Notes under the pieces: generated by a model
The model's input: only the letters and a program-made list of their open reading frames with translations
What the model was told of the DNA's origin: nothing
Database searches by the model: none
From: an uncultured Muribaculum sp.
GTDB lineage: Bacteria; Bacteroidota; Bacteroidia; Bacteroidales; Muribaculaceae
Reading direction: 5' to 3'
Assembly (NCBI GenBank): GCA_910578835.1
Contig: CAJTSK010000022.1
Coordinates: forward strand, 1 to 43,564
DNA: 43,564 bases
Shown: one piece after another, positions 1 to 8,900 of the stretch
Numbering within the stretch: position 1 is the first letter of the stretch
Layout of the letters: every line of letters begins with the position of its first letter
Made by a program: the position numbers and the translations under genes

Positions 1-192
1 TTCCGTATTGCAAACCTTTATGCTTATCCCCACTGATTTTCTACTGAGCCGATTTGGGGTCAGCGGATTTGGAGAGATAGCTATTGTCATACTACATATG
101 CATTGCCCCCAGAATACATCATGCTTATGCTATATTATGCCCTGAATATCAATCTAATTTCGTAACTTTGCATCTGCAATATTACTAAATTC
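1..192. other. Upstream non-coding stretch with one -7 promoter element
   Basis: No gene is seen in the first 192 bases. The only recognisable element is TAACTTTG at 163-170, which matches the Bacteroidota -7 consensus TAnnTTTG and sits 22 bases before the ATG at 193. No TTTG is present at the usual -33 position, so this is a partial promoter match. Confidence 0.4.
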
Positions 193-1989
193 ATGGCGAT
201 TGATTTAGACTACATACAGCATTTGGCGGAAAACCATGAAGGCGTTGACGTTGAGTTTAAGGAAACCACAGGACAGCTTAACCGTGGTATGGAGACATTA
301 TGCGGTATGATCAACGGCTCTGGGGGTACTGTTGTGTTCGGGGTATCGAACAAAGGCAAAATCATCGGACAGGAAATTGGCGACAAGACTACCCGTGAGA
401 TCGGGGAGGCAATCAATAAATTCGATCCAGCTGTTGACATTCAACCGATATATGTTCCAGTTGACAATTCCGACAAGTATGTCATAGTATTCCAGACAGA
501 TGGATTGGAAACGGACAAGCCTTATATGTGGGACGGCAAACCATATCGCAGACACGACAGTGTGACAAGTGTCATGCCCCGCGAGAAATTCATCCGGCTT
601 CATGAGCTTCAGCACGGATTGAAATATAAATGGGAATCTAAGGTGAATCAACAGCTGACCATCGGAGACCTTGACGGACAGCTTATTCAAAATGTAATCC
701 AGAGTGCCGTAAGGCGTGGCCGGCTATCAAACGATGCCCTTAATGATACTGTGCCCATCGCTTTGTCACGGCTCAATCTGACTAAAGACGGAGCTGTGTG
801 CAATTCAGCGGCTGTATTGTTCGGGAAAGTTTTTTCTGATTATCCACAATGCAGGTTACGCCTTGCGCGATTCAAAGGGGCCAGCAAGCAATATTTCATC
901 GACAACCAACAACATGAAGGTAATATCTTTGAGTTGGTGGATGCGGCTATGGCTTTCTTCTTCAAGCATCTCAACCTTTCAGGGACAACGCATAATCGCC
1001 TTTACAGAGAGGATAATCTTGAGATTCCGTATGATGCTTTGCGTGAGGCTGTTGTCAATGCATACTGTCATATGCAATGGGGATATGAGATTGCCACTGT
1101 GGGTATTGCGATTTACGATGACTGTATAGTAATTGAGAATGCTGGTCGCTTCCCGGTCAGAATCTCGCCAAACACGCTGATGCGTAAGGAGGAAGAAGAT
1201 CGTAAAAATACCTCAATGCCTCCGAATCCGGTAATTGCCAATGTAATGTATCTTGCCGGACTCATCGAACATTGGGGGCGTGGACTGTCAATGATGGCAA
1301 GACAATGTGAAGGTGCTGGATTGCCTGCTCCGGAATTCTATTGTGACGGTACTGTTGTCAAAATTACTTTTATGCGTCCCAAAGACACAGTAGTAGTAAG
1401 TAATAGTACAAGTAATAGTACAAGTAGAGGTTCGGCTGCAGCAAGTTTAACAAGAGAGGATAGGACAATCAAAATGTCTCTATTAAAACTAATTGGAATA
1501 ATAGGAGAAGATTGGTTATCTCTATATGATATGCTTGAAATAATGAGGTTTAAATCAAGATTTTCATTTACTAAAACTTATCTAAAACCTGCAATATCGG
1601 AAGGTTTAGTTGCACTTGAAAATCCCGACAGTCCTAATGCTCCGAATCAAAGATACGGATTGACTTTGAAGGGTAAAACCTTGTATTATGAACGTCACAC
1701 TAACAGAAATGACATTCAAAATGAACCTCAAAAAATACAAAATGACCCTCAAAATGAACCTCAAACCAATTTAGAGGGTCAGCCTGACCCTCTAAAAGAA
1801 GAACTTGACCCTCAAAAGAAAGCCATCATCAAAGCTATCAAAGAAAACAATGAAATCAGTCGCGCTGAGTTGGCTCGTATTGCCGGATGTTCGGAGAGTA
1901 CCATCAAACGACGGTTGAAAGAGTGGAGTATTGCATGGCTCGGTCATTCCAAGACGGGGCACTGGGTGTTTGTCAAAGACATTCAATAA
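193..1989 (+). CDS. AlbA/Schlafen-domain ATP-binding transcriptional regulator (COG2865-type)
   Basis: A 598-residue cytoplasmic protein. Residues ~14-130 look like the Schlafen/AlbA_2 nucleic-acid-associated domain (the stretch around VEFKET and GGTVVFGVSNKG is typical). Residues ~270-395 look like the GHKL-type ATPase module of COG2865 proteins (ALREAVVNAYCH, then LIEHWGRGLSMM). Two winged-helix-like parts follow: ~425-500, and a C-terminal HTH at ~545-598 (ISRAELARIAGCSESTIKRR). Between them is a low-complexity linker rich in Asn, Asp, Pro and Gln that repeats NEPQ/DPQ units. Members are usually annotated as putative transcriptional regulators and often occur in mobile or defence-rich DNA; the exact function is not known. 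The ATG at 193 lies just after a -7 box. Fic-type proteins are frequent neighbours of this family, and one follows here. Confidence 0.8.
   Translation: MAIDLDYIQHLAENHEGVDVEFKETTGQLNRGMETLCGMINGSGGTVVFGVSNKGKIIGQEIGDKTTREIGEAINKFDPAVDIQPIYVPVDNSDKYVIVFQTDGLETDKPYMWDGKPYRRHDSVTSVMPREKFIRLHELQHGLKYKWESKVNQQLTIGDLDGQLIQNVIQSAVRRGRLSNDALNDTVPIALSRLNLTKDGAVCNSAAVLFGKVFSDYPQCRLRLARFKGASKQYFIDNQQHEGNIFELVDAAMAFFFKHLNLSGTTHNRLYREDNLEIPYDALREAVVNAYCHMQWGYEIATVGIAIYDDCIVIENAGRFPVRISPNTLMRKEEEDRKNTSMPPNPVIANVMYLAGLIEHWGRGLSMMARQCEGAGLPAPEFYCDGTVVKITFMRPKDTVVVSNSTSNSTSRGSAAASLTREDRTIKMSLLKLIGIIGEDWLSLYDMLEIMRFKSRFSFTKTYLKPAISEGLVALENPDSPNAPNQRYGLTLKGKTLYYERHTNRNDIQNEPQKIQNDPQNEPQTNLEGQPDPLKEELDPQKKAIIKAIKENNEISRAELARIAGCSESTIKRRLKEWSIAWLGHSKTGHWVFVKDIQ
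1771..1795. repeat. Near-perfect palindrome inside the coding linker
   Basis: Two 12-base arms (TTAGAGGGTCAG and CTGACCCTCTAA) are separated by a single base. The half-site GACCCTC also recurs at about 1744 and 1806, so the linker-coding DNA carries several copies of the same heptamer. The palindrome lies in frame within the Asn/Asp/Pro/Gln linker of the preceding regulator. It may simply reflect repeat expansion, or it may be a binding site read by the protein's own HTH. Confidence 0.6.
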
Positions 1990-2172
1990 CAGGATTGAAA
2001 GGGAATTTTTAACACTGAAAACAACCTCGAATCAGACTTTTATAGTCTATTTTTGAGTTGTAGATATACGAAGAACATTGAAATTTCCGGGTGTGCAAAA
2101 GAGAACATCCACGATTTTTAAGGATTCTAAAACATTGATAGACAAGGAGATTAACCCCGTTACAGATAAATC

Positions 2173-2242
2173 CTCCGGGGTCACAATCAAAAATGGCAAA
2201 TCGCCGCAAAAGCGCTGAAATCACTTGATTTTCAGCGCTTTT
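2173..2242 (+). repeat. Direct repeat copy 1: tRNA-3'-end-like sequence plus hairpin (possible att site)
   Basis: CTCCGGGGTCAC at 2173-2184 is followed by a hairpin unit at 2206-2242. The same two blocks occur again at 4519-4570, with a shorter spacer between them. The first block resembles the T-stem and acceptor end of a tRNA gene, a common integration target for mobile elements. No complete tRNA is present here. The identification as an attachment site is inference. Confidence 0.45.
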
Positions 2243-2250
2243 CTTTTTTT
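2206..2250 (+). terminator. Rho-independent terminator-like hairpin
   Basis: The arms AAAAGCGCTGAAA and TTTTCAGCGCTTTT pair almost perfectly around a short loop and are followed by TTCTTTTTTT. It lies about 220 bases after the regulator stop codon, so it may end that transcript or belong to the repeat that contains it. Confidence 0.7.
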
Positions 2251-2405
2251 GTCAAAATTTCAGATTGGCGCAGAATTTGGATGAGAGTGGTATGCTCATA
2301 CTTCCTATTCAAATAACAACCTCATAAAAACACACAAAAGGTTATATGCATACAACCTTTTTCGAGATTTATTATTAACTTTACACGGATATAGCACAAA
2401 TCCGT

Positions 2406-3473
2406 ATGAAGTATCTCAATATCAAAAAGGCGCTTGCCGCTTGGCAGAACATACAACCTCTATCTGAGAAAGACAGGGAGAGGCTTAGCCGTCGTTTTAC
2501 CGTGGATTTCAATTACAACAGCAATCATATCGAGGGCAACACGCTGACTTATGGGCAGACGGAAATACTGTTGCTGTTCGGCAAGGTAATCGGTGAGGCA
2601 GATGTGCGCGACGTTGAGGAGATGACAGCAAGTAATGTCGGTCTGCGGATGATGACAGAGGAAGCCGCCGTTAAGGATATACCGTTGACGCAGAATTTCA
2701 TACGGACATTGCATAAGACCCTTTTACGCGAAGATTACACAGTCTATCGTAATTTGCCGGGCGGCGCACAGACAAGCTATGTTATACACGCAGGGCAATA
2801 TAAGACACGCCCCAATAGCGTAATCACAAGATATGGTGACAGATTTGAGTATGCCTCGCCGGAAGAAACACTCGGACTTATGGCAGACTTGGTTGACTGG
2901 TACAACACCGCTGAACAGGAGGGAAAACTATCTCCGGTTGAGTTGGCCGCGTTGTTCCACTACCGGTATATCCGCATCCATCCCTTTGAAGACGGCAACG
3001 GACGTATCGCCCGACTAATGGTGAATTATATTCTCTCTCGCCACAATTATCCGATGATTGTAGTCCGCAGCCGCAAGAAAAGCGAATATCTCGAAGCGCT
3101 CCATCAAGCCGATCTCGAAGTAGGCCCGGTTCCCAGCGACGGCGCACACGCTGACATCAAGGATATACGTCCATTTCTAAAATATTTCAACGATCTGGTA
3201 GCGACAGAGGTGTATAATGATGTATTGTTTGTCAGCGAGAAAAATGAAAATGTATGGTGGTATGACGGAGAGCGTATTGCCTTCCGCACTCCCAACTATA
3301 CTAAAATTCTGAACGCAATGCGCACACAACCGACACTGACACTCGCTGACATGAAAGAAGAAACCGGCATCAGCATTACAGCCATTCAAAAACTGCTTGA
3401 CCAGCTTATTTCAAAAAAGTATGTAGAGCGTGGCGAGAAAGAAGGAAGCTGGCGAGTGTTCCTGACGCAATAA
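2406..3473 (+). CDS. Fic-family AMP transferase (protein adenylyltransferase)
   Basis: A 355-residue Fic protein. The catalytic motif HPFEDGNGRIAR begins at His192 and is complete (His base, phosphate-binding Gly-Asn-Gly-Arg). The N-terminal helix carries the self-inhibitory motif [S/T]xxxE[G/N] as S39-N-H-I-E43-G44, so this is a class II enzyme with its inhibitor in the same chain. The family transfers AMP (sometimes other nucleotide parts) from ATP to hydroxyl side chains of target proteins; the target here is unknown. Residues ~290-355 form a winged-helix-like C-terminus (LADMKEETGISITAIQKLLDQL), common in this subgroup. No separate antitoxin gene is needed or seen. It lies within the interval bounded by the repeats at 2173 and 4519. 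Confidence 0.93.
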   Translation: MKYLNIKKALAAWQNIQPLSEKDRERLSRRFTVDFNYNSNHIEGNTLTYGQTEILLLFGKVIGEADVRDVEEMTASNVGLRMMTEEAAVKDIPLTQNFIRTLHKTLLREDYTVYRNLPGGAQTSYVIHAGQYKTRPNSVITRYGDRFEYASPEETLGLMADLVDWYNTAEQEGKLSPVELAALFHYRYIRIHPFEDGNGRIARLMVNYILSRHNYPMIVVRSRKKSEYLEALHQADLEVGPVPSDGAHADIKDIRPFLKYFNDLVATEVYNDVLFVSEKNENVWWYDGERIAFRTPNYTKILNAMRTQPTLTLADMKEETGISITAIQKLLDQLISKKYVERGEKEGSWRVFLTQ

Positions 3474-3475
3474 AG

Positions 3476-3613
3476 AGGCTGTCTAACAATGCTGAGGTGC
3501 AATATATGACCAAACGCTGGGGTATAGGGGTGCAGGCTGGCATCGGACTTACTCCCAATAAGGTTGAACCATACATAGGTATCGGCATACACTACAATAT
3601 CCTAAGCTGGTGA
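3476..3613 (+). pseudogene. C-terminal remnant of a phage-type protein
   Basis: Right after the Fic stop codon an open frame runs to a TGA at 3611-3613. The only ATG (3506) gives 35 residues, including RWGIGVQAGIGLT and VEPYIGIGIHYNI. Alternating Gly/aromatic strands of this kind end a family of small membrane-associated proteins in Bacteroides prophages and integrative elements (DUF6808-like; recognition from memory, not from a search). The rest of that family is absent, so this is read as a leftover 3' end. Confidence 0.45.
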
Positions 3614-3747
3614 TCCAAGTCAGCCGAATACCATCAAAGAGATGAGGTGAAGAAGGTTCTGCGGAGCTATCTTTACCTTTATTTACAACATTATAACCAG
3701 CACAAACGTTGAATAAGTCAAAGAGCTCCTTTTTAAGTGCTTGAAAA

Positions 3748-3777
3748 TTTGTGGCAAAAATATTTGTCGTAACTTTG
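3748..3777 (+). promoter_or_regulatory. Bacteroidota-type promoter for the small two-gene operon
   Basis: TTTG at 3748-3751 and TAACTTTG at 3770-3777 are separated by 18 bases, close to the -33/-7 consensus for Bacteroidota. The next start codon is at 3806, giving a leader of roughly 20 bases. Confidence 0.65.
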
Positions 3778-3805
3778 CGAAACAATAACTAAAAGATAAA
3801 TTGAT

Positions 3806-3940
3806 ATGGAAACGACAAACACAATCCGAATCCCCAATCCTTCGAAGGAGTTGGTCGCTTTCATAAAGGAAGCGCAGCAAGAAAAGAAAGAGCGCATGAA
3901 AAAAATCTGTGATAAATATCGTACACTGATTCACGGATAA
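3806..3940 (+). CDS. Small charged protein, candidate antitoxin of a two-gene operon
   Basis: A 44-residue protein with a polar N-terminus (TIRIPNPSKELVAFIKEAQ) and a strongly basic helix (QEKKERMKKICDKYR). It has its own promoter and its TAA stop overlaps the ATG of the next gene (TAATG), so the two are translationally coupled. Small charged protein followed by an overlapping 163-residue partner is a layout typical of toxin-antitoxin pairs, and similar short proteins with an N-P-[ST]-K-E-L core occur in Bacteroides. No domain was recognised with certainty, so the role is inferred from size, charge and context. Confidence 0.6.
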   Translation: METTNTIRIPNPSKELVAFIKEAQQEKKERMKKICDKYRTLIHG

Positions 3941-4431
3941 TGGAATCTGTAGAAACTCTAATTCCCGATAATGAGGGCAATCATTTAGTGGTTGTCCTCA
4001 ATTTTTATGAAGACAGCCAGAAGGCTGACACCTTTCAGATACCTCCTGAATTTACAGAACTGGAAATCGCAGACATCGCAATTGAAAAGCTGTATCTCGA
4101 CGAACCGTTAGGATTAAGGGCTTTCTATAGAATGTGTCAATGGCTGGTTGAACAGTTTGTCCAATTCCCAAATGCAGTGTTTTCATTTATCTGTTCCTCG
4201 GAGCCCTTAGAGACAAATCATAAAAGTATAGCCCCCGAACAGTACCGTTGGAACTTGTTCGAATACTTCTACCAGCATAATATTGATCGACTTAAAGAAC
4301 TTGGCATTGAGTCAAAAGATATTATTGTTGGGCCTGATGGTTATCAATCATTCGCCAGAGTTTTCTATCGCACTTCACACGCTCCTACCATTCATTTGGT
4401 AGTCGCTCATCTTGAAAACAAATATCACTGA
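3940..4431 (+). CDS. Uncharacterised 163-residue protein, partner of the small upstream gene
   Basis: A soluble acidic protein with no signal peptide or membrane span. Segments such as RMCQWLVEQF, YRWNLFEYFYQ, KDIIVGPDGYQSFARVFYR and a C-terminal HLVVAHLENKYH look like a conserved Bacteroidales family of unknown function that I recall occurring beside a very short gene. Position and coupling suggest it is the larger component, possibly the toxin. No catalytic motif could be named. It is the last gene before the second copy of the tRNA-end-like repeat, so it belongs to the bracketed block. Confidence 0.6.
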   Translation: MESVETLIPDNEGNHLVVVLNFYEDSQKADTFQIPPEFTELEIADIAIEKLYLDEPLGLRAFYRMCQWLVEQFVQFPNAVFSFICSSEPLETNHKSIAPEQYRWNLFEYFYQHNIDRLKELGIESKDIIVGPDGYQSFARVFYRTSHAPTIHLVVAHLENKYH

Positions 4432-4518
4432 CCACAACCTTACTTAACGACAATAAAAAAGACTGCCCAACAAGTAAATGTATTGAACTCCAGTGAGTTG
4501 ACGAAATATTCAAAGCTT

Positions 4519-4570
4519 CTCCGGGGTCACCAAGCAAAAGCGCTGAAATCACTTGATTTTCAGTGCTTTT
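4519..4570 (+). repeat. Direct repeat copy 2: tRNA-3'-end-like sequence plus hairpin
   Basis: CTCCGGGGTCAC at 4519-4530 and the hairpin unit at 4534-4570 repeat the blocks at 2173-2242. One base differs in the hairpin (T for C at position 4564) and the spacer between the blocks is shorter. The two copies have the same orientation and enclose about 2.3 kb with the Fic gene, the phage remnant and the small operon. The hairpin is not followed by a long T run here, so it is a weaker terminator than copy 1. Confidence 0.5.
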
Positions 4571-4901
4571 TACATTATTCCCTTGACGGACAAATTATTC
4601 AGTGACTTCCGGGAATTTATATTGTCAATTAGGCATGATTTATTGAAGATAACACCTTAATAAATTATCATACCCGGCAAACTAACTAATTTTGCAAGAT
4701 TAAATCAGAATCGCATACATTACTGAAATATCTACATAATATAATTGACAACTTGAATCTTGACGTAAAAGCCGGTGCATTGATAAATATTGTGAACAGG
4801 GTAAATGGCATGACAAATACAATAGATATATGGAACGTCATTAACAAAACCGCTTACCCCATTTATTCAGGCAGGGGCATCTGATATTTTCTAAATAAAA
4901 A
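4571..4901. other. AT-rich intergenic stretch with possible efflux-operon promoter
   Basis: No supported gene in these 331 bases. TAATTTTG at 4687-4694 matches the -7 consensus but has no TTTG at -33 and is over 200 bases before the adaptor start. A frame without stop codons runs from about 4700 to 4884 (it would read LNLDVKAGALINIVNRVN) but has no ATG near its start. It could be gene debris. Confidence 0.35.
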
Positions 4902-5993
4902 ATGAATAATTTAGATAAAATCATGAGATACAGCAAAATTTTATCAATAGTGGCACTGGTTGTGCTGCTATCGTCTTGTGGAGCAGGAGAAAAGGCACAC
5001 CTACAACAGTCACCTGTAGTCCATAACGTATTCACGACTTATCCTGAACCCATAGGTATCGAATCAGCGGTTACCCTGCCGGCAACTGTTGAGGAAGGCA
5101 GGATTATCTCAGTCGGATTTAAGACTGGCGGGCAAATCGAGAAAATCAATGTAAAGGAAGGCGACCATGTCAAGACCGGACAAGTCATCGCATCACTTGA
5201 TTCAGAAGATTATGCCCTCGGAGTATCGTCGCTACGCGAGAAATTTGAGAATCTCAAGGCAGAAACAGACCGACTGACCCAACTTCATGCCTCAGGAAAC
5301 ATGAGTGACAACGACTATGAGAAAGCGATGTCAGGATTTCGCCAATTGGGAATTCAGTTGAAGATAGAAGAAAACAGGCTCAGTTATTGTCGTCTTTTAT
5401 CACCTGCCTCAGGCATAGTAACGAAAGTAAACTTTGAAAATTCCGAAATGGTTGATGCAGGCACGCCGATAATCGAGCTTATGGATAATAATAATCTGGA
5501 AGCGATAGTGGATCTTCCGGTCAGATTGTACGCTGCGCGTAACAATTTCATCGGATTTGTCGGAGAATCAACTATAACTCCTGATAAACCGGTCTCACTT
5601 AACATGTTGAGCCTGACTCCGAGAGCCGACAACACCCAGTTGTATCGGTTACGCTTAGGCATTCCTGCTAATTCCGGTTTTACCCCCGGCATGAACATCA
5701 AGGTCAGCATACTCAGTCACGCCAGCAATGAACGAGGAGTAAACATCCCGTTAAGTTCTGTATTTGAAAAAGACGGACACAGATATGTGTGGGTTGTAAA
5801 TCCCTCCGACTCCATAATCAATGCCACCGAAATCACAACCGAAGGAACCGGTGAAAACGGTGTTGTTAACGTAGTGTCGGGGATTACGGCTAAAGACATT
5901 ATTATACGTACAGGAGTGCGTCATCTTGTGAATGGTGAAAAAGTGAATATACTTCAGACTGAATCTGACACTAATCCCGGTAATCTGTTATAA
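4902..5993 (+). CDS. RND efflux periplasmic adaptor (HlyD/MFP family) lipoprotein
   Basis: A 363-residue membrane-fusion protein. The N-terminus is a lipoprotein signal with lipobox LSSC (Cys26). A later Met at residue 8 (4923) is an equally good start and would leave a typical short signal. The order is a lipoyl/barrel-sandwich half (IEKINVKEGDHVKTGQVIASLD), a coiled-coil hairpin (~100-155), the second lipoyl half (LLSPASGIVTKVNF), a beta-barrel domain and a membrane-proximal domain. Such proteins bridge the inner-membrane pump and the outer-membrane channel. The stop codon overlaps the start of the pump gene (TAATG), so the two are co-translated. The substrate cannot be told from sequence. 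Confidence 0.92.
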   Translation: MNNLDKIMRYSKILSIVALVVLLSSCGAGEKAHLQQSPVVHNVFTTYPEPIGIESAVTLPATVEEGRIISVGFKTGGQIEKINVKEGDHVKTGQVIASLDSEDYALGVSSLREKFENLKAETDRLTQLHASGNMSDNDYEKAMSGFRQLGIQLKIEENRLSYCRLLSPASGIVTKVNFENSEMVDAGTPIIELMDNNNLEAIVDLPVRLYAARNNFIGFVGESTITPDKPVSLNMLSLTPRADNTQLYRLRLGIPANSGFTPGMNIKVSILSHASNERGVNIPLSSVFEKDGHRYVWVVNPSDSIINATEITTEGTGENGVVNVVSGITAKDIIIRTGVRHLVNGEKVNILQTESDTNPGNLL

Positions 5994-8900
5994 TGGAAAA
6001 GTTAGCTCAATTTTTTGTCAAGCGGCCTACTCTTTTCTGGTCGCTTATGGCAGGTATTATTCTATATGGAGTGCTCAGTTATCTTCGGATGCCTAAACTT
6101 GAGGACCCCGCCGTACCTATCAAACAGGTCAGCGTGGTTACCCTATATCCGGGTGCAGATGCTACGACCGTAGAGCTTGATGTGGCAGTGCCTATTGAAG
6201 ATGCCCTTCGTACGCTGCCCAATGTCGATAAAATAAAATCAGATGTAACACCCGGTCATGCCATCATCAGTGTAGAGTTTGTAAAAGAACTTCCGCTATC
6301 TGAAATAGAACAGCATTTCGACTTGGTTCGCCGTAAAGTCGCGGATGTATCCTTGAAGTTACCACAAGGCGCGATGGAACCGATTGTGGTAGATGACATG
6401 ATGGATGTATATGGGTTGCTGTATGCCTTCTATGGAGATGGATATACATCTAAAGAGCTGGAAAAATATGCCAAACTATTGCGACGCGAGTTGCTGACAG
6501 TTCCGGGCGTAAAACGCATCAACATCGGTGGCACTCGAAGTGAAGTAATAAATATTGAATTCACGCCTGAGTTTATCAAATCAAATGGATTGATTCCCAC
6601 TCAATTGATGTTGAGCCTGCAAAGTGCAACCGGAGCGGTCGATGCCGGTAGAGTTCGGTCTGGCGCGAGAAGGCTGACGATGGAAGTCACCGAGGGCGTG
6701 AAGGATATTGACGATATTAAAAATATCTTATTAAGCACTCCGGAAGGGAAAAAAGTCAGAGTTGGAGATGTCGCCAAAGTAACACGCGAGTATGCATCGC
6801 CACGAACTAATTCAGTATATATCAACAACCAGTCGGCACTAACAATAGCCATTACTCTTGAGAATACGGCTATCGTTCCCAATGTCGGCAAAGCTGTCGA
6901 CGCTAAATTAGCCGAGGTAATGACGCGTTTCCCCGTAGGGATGGAGACTGACAAGATTTTCTTTCAGCCCGATAAGGTAGATGAAGCAATGGAAAGCTTT
7001 ATGCTTAACCTGCTTGAATCGGTACTGATTGTGGTGTTTCTCCTGATGTTTACCATGGGGTGGCGCTCCGGAGTTATTATCGGATTTGGTCTTGTCTTGA
7101 CAGTAGCTCTTTCATTTCCGATACTATCGGCTGCGGGAACAACACTGCAACGCATATCTCTCGGCGCATTTATTGTGGCTATGGGTATGCTTGTCGATAA
7201 CTCCGTGGTTATCATGGACGGCATTCTCAGCGACAGGGCAAAAGGATTACCTGAGAACAAATACCTATACCGAATTGGCAAAAACACAGCGATGCCCCTG
7301 CTTGGAGCAACCATTATAGCCGCCTGTACTTTTTTGCCGATTTACATTACTCCCGGATCGACCGGAGAGTTTGCGGGCGACCTGTTCATCGTAATCTGCG
7401 TAAGCCTGTTGGCAAGTTGGATTCTGGCTTTAATCCAAGTCCCTTTCTGTTCAAAATTCTGGTTAGGGCCTAAAAAGAAAAGCGAAAAGGAAACAGAAAT
7501 CTATGGCAACGTACTTTACAGGACAATACGCAAGATATTACAATTCATAATCGGGCACAGAATCGTTTCTATCGTTGGGGCAGTTGCAATCCTTATTATC
7601 TCCTTTATAGGCATGTCAAGAGTAAGGGCTGTGTTTTTTCCTGACTTTGATTACAAGCAGTTTGTCGTCGAGTGCTACTTTCCCGCAACAGATGATGCTG
7701 ACCAAGTTGATGAGCGAATAAGGCAACTTGCTGACTCCGTAAGCCACATGGACAAAATTGACCGTGTAATAGTGAGCACCGGTGGAGCGCCTGCACGATA
7801 TTGCTTTGTGCGTCCCATGCCGACATCGGGCGATAATTACGCGGAGCTCATCGTTGACTGTAAGGATTACAAGACTATGCAGGAGATGAATCACAAAGTA
7901 AGAGAAAAACTGCGCGATATCGCTCCCGATGCCTATATCAGGACCCGAAAGTATAATTTCTCCATCTCATCGTCACATACAGTTGAAGTTGAGTTTTCCG
8001 GACCTGACATTCAGGTGCTGAAGGAGTTGTCACAGAAAGCCGAGGATATCATGCGCAACAGCAAGTATGTTGACGCATATTCGGTTCAAAACAACTGGAA
8101 TGCCTCATCGCCCAACATTCAGTTTGCTTTTTCTCATGCCGACGCTCAGCGTGCCGGTGTAACCCGAAGTGATATTGGCAATGCCATACAAGCCGCCACT
8201 GACGGATACCCCATCGGCGTGATAAATGACGGCGATAATATCCTCCCTATACGATTGACGATGCGCAATAGCGACGGCACTAATACGACTCCGCTTACAT
8301 CCATTCCTGTATGGTCAACCGCCAATATCAACATTGACCCGTCTCAGATGCAAGGACTACTGACCGGCGCGACGGTTCCCGATGAAATAGTCAGCAACAT
8401 GTTTCGCACAACATTGCTGGGTAATGTAGTTGACAGTGCGTCACTCAACTATCGCGATGAATACATCTTCCGATATAATGGACAGCGCACAATTCAGGCA
8501 GAAGCCGACCCCGACCCCTTCAATCCTGAAGCCACTCCCCAAAAAGTACTTGCAGATATTTCCGAACAGCTTGAGGCTATTCCCCTGCCTCCGGGATATT
8601 CGATGAGATATGTCGGTGAAAACGAAATATCGGGAGAAGCATCAGATATGCTTATGGGGCAGCTGCCTATAATTCTTATGATGATTTTTATCGTGCTGCT
8701 GCTTTTATTCAACAACTGGAAAAAGATTTTTGTAATAATTATCTGTTTCCCGTTCGTGATGTGCGGTATAGTACCCTTGATGTTGCTTACCGATACCCCG
8801 TTCACATTTATTGCCCAGATTGGCTGCATGGGTCTGATCGGAATGATGGTAAAAAATGCAATAGTTTTGGTTGATGAAATCAATCGACTTCAAACAGAGG

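Larger units (their letters stand above)
1990..2405. other. Non-coding gap with tRNA-end-like repeat, terminator and promoter element
   Basis: This 416-base gap has no convincing gene. It holds the first copy of the repeat described at 2173-2242, its T-tailed hairpin (2206-2250), and a TAACTTTA element at 2376-2383 that could be the -7 box of the Fic gene, 23 bases before its ATG. No TTTG is present at -33 for that promoter. Confidence 0.5.

Noticed and set aside
2173..2184. A tRNA gene suggested by the CTCCGGGGTCAC ending
   Set aside because: No D-arm, anticodon arm or matching 5' acceptor (TGACCCC with correct spacing) can be found upstream, so only a 3'-end-like fragment is present.
4700..4884. 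A stop-free frame before the efflux operon that reads like protein
   Set aside because: It has no ATG near its start, no recognisable family and lies in AT-rich DNA where such runs arise by chance. Kept only as possible debris.
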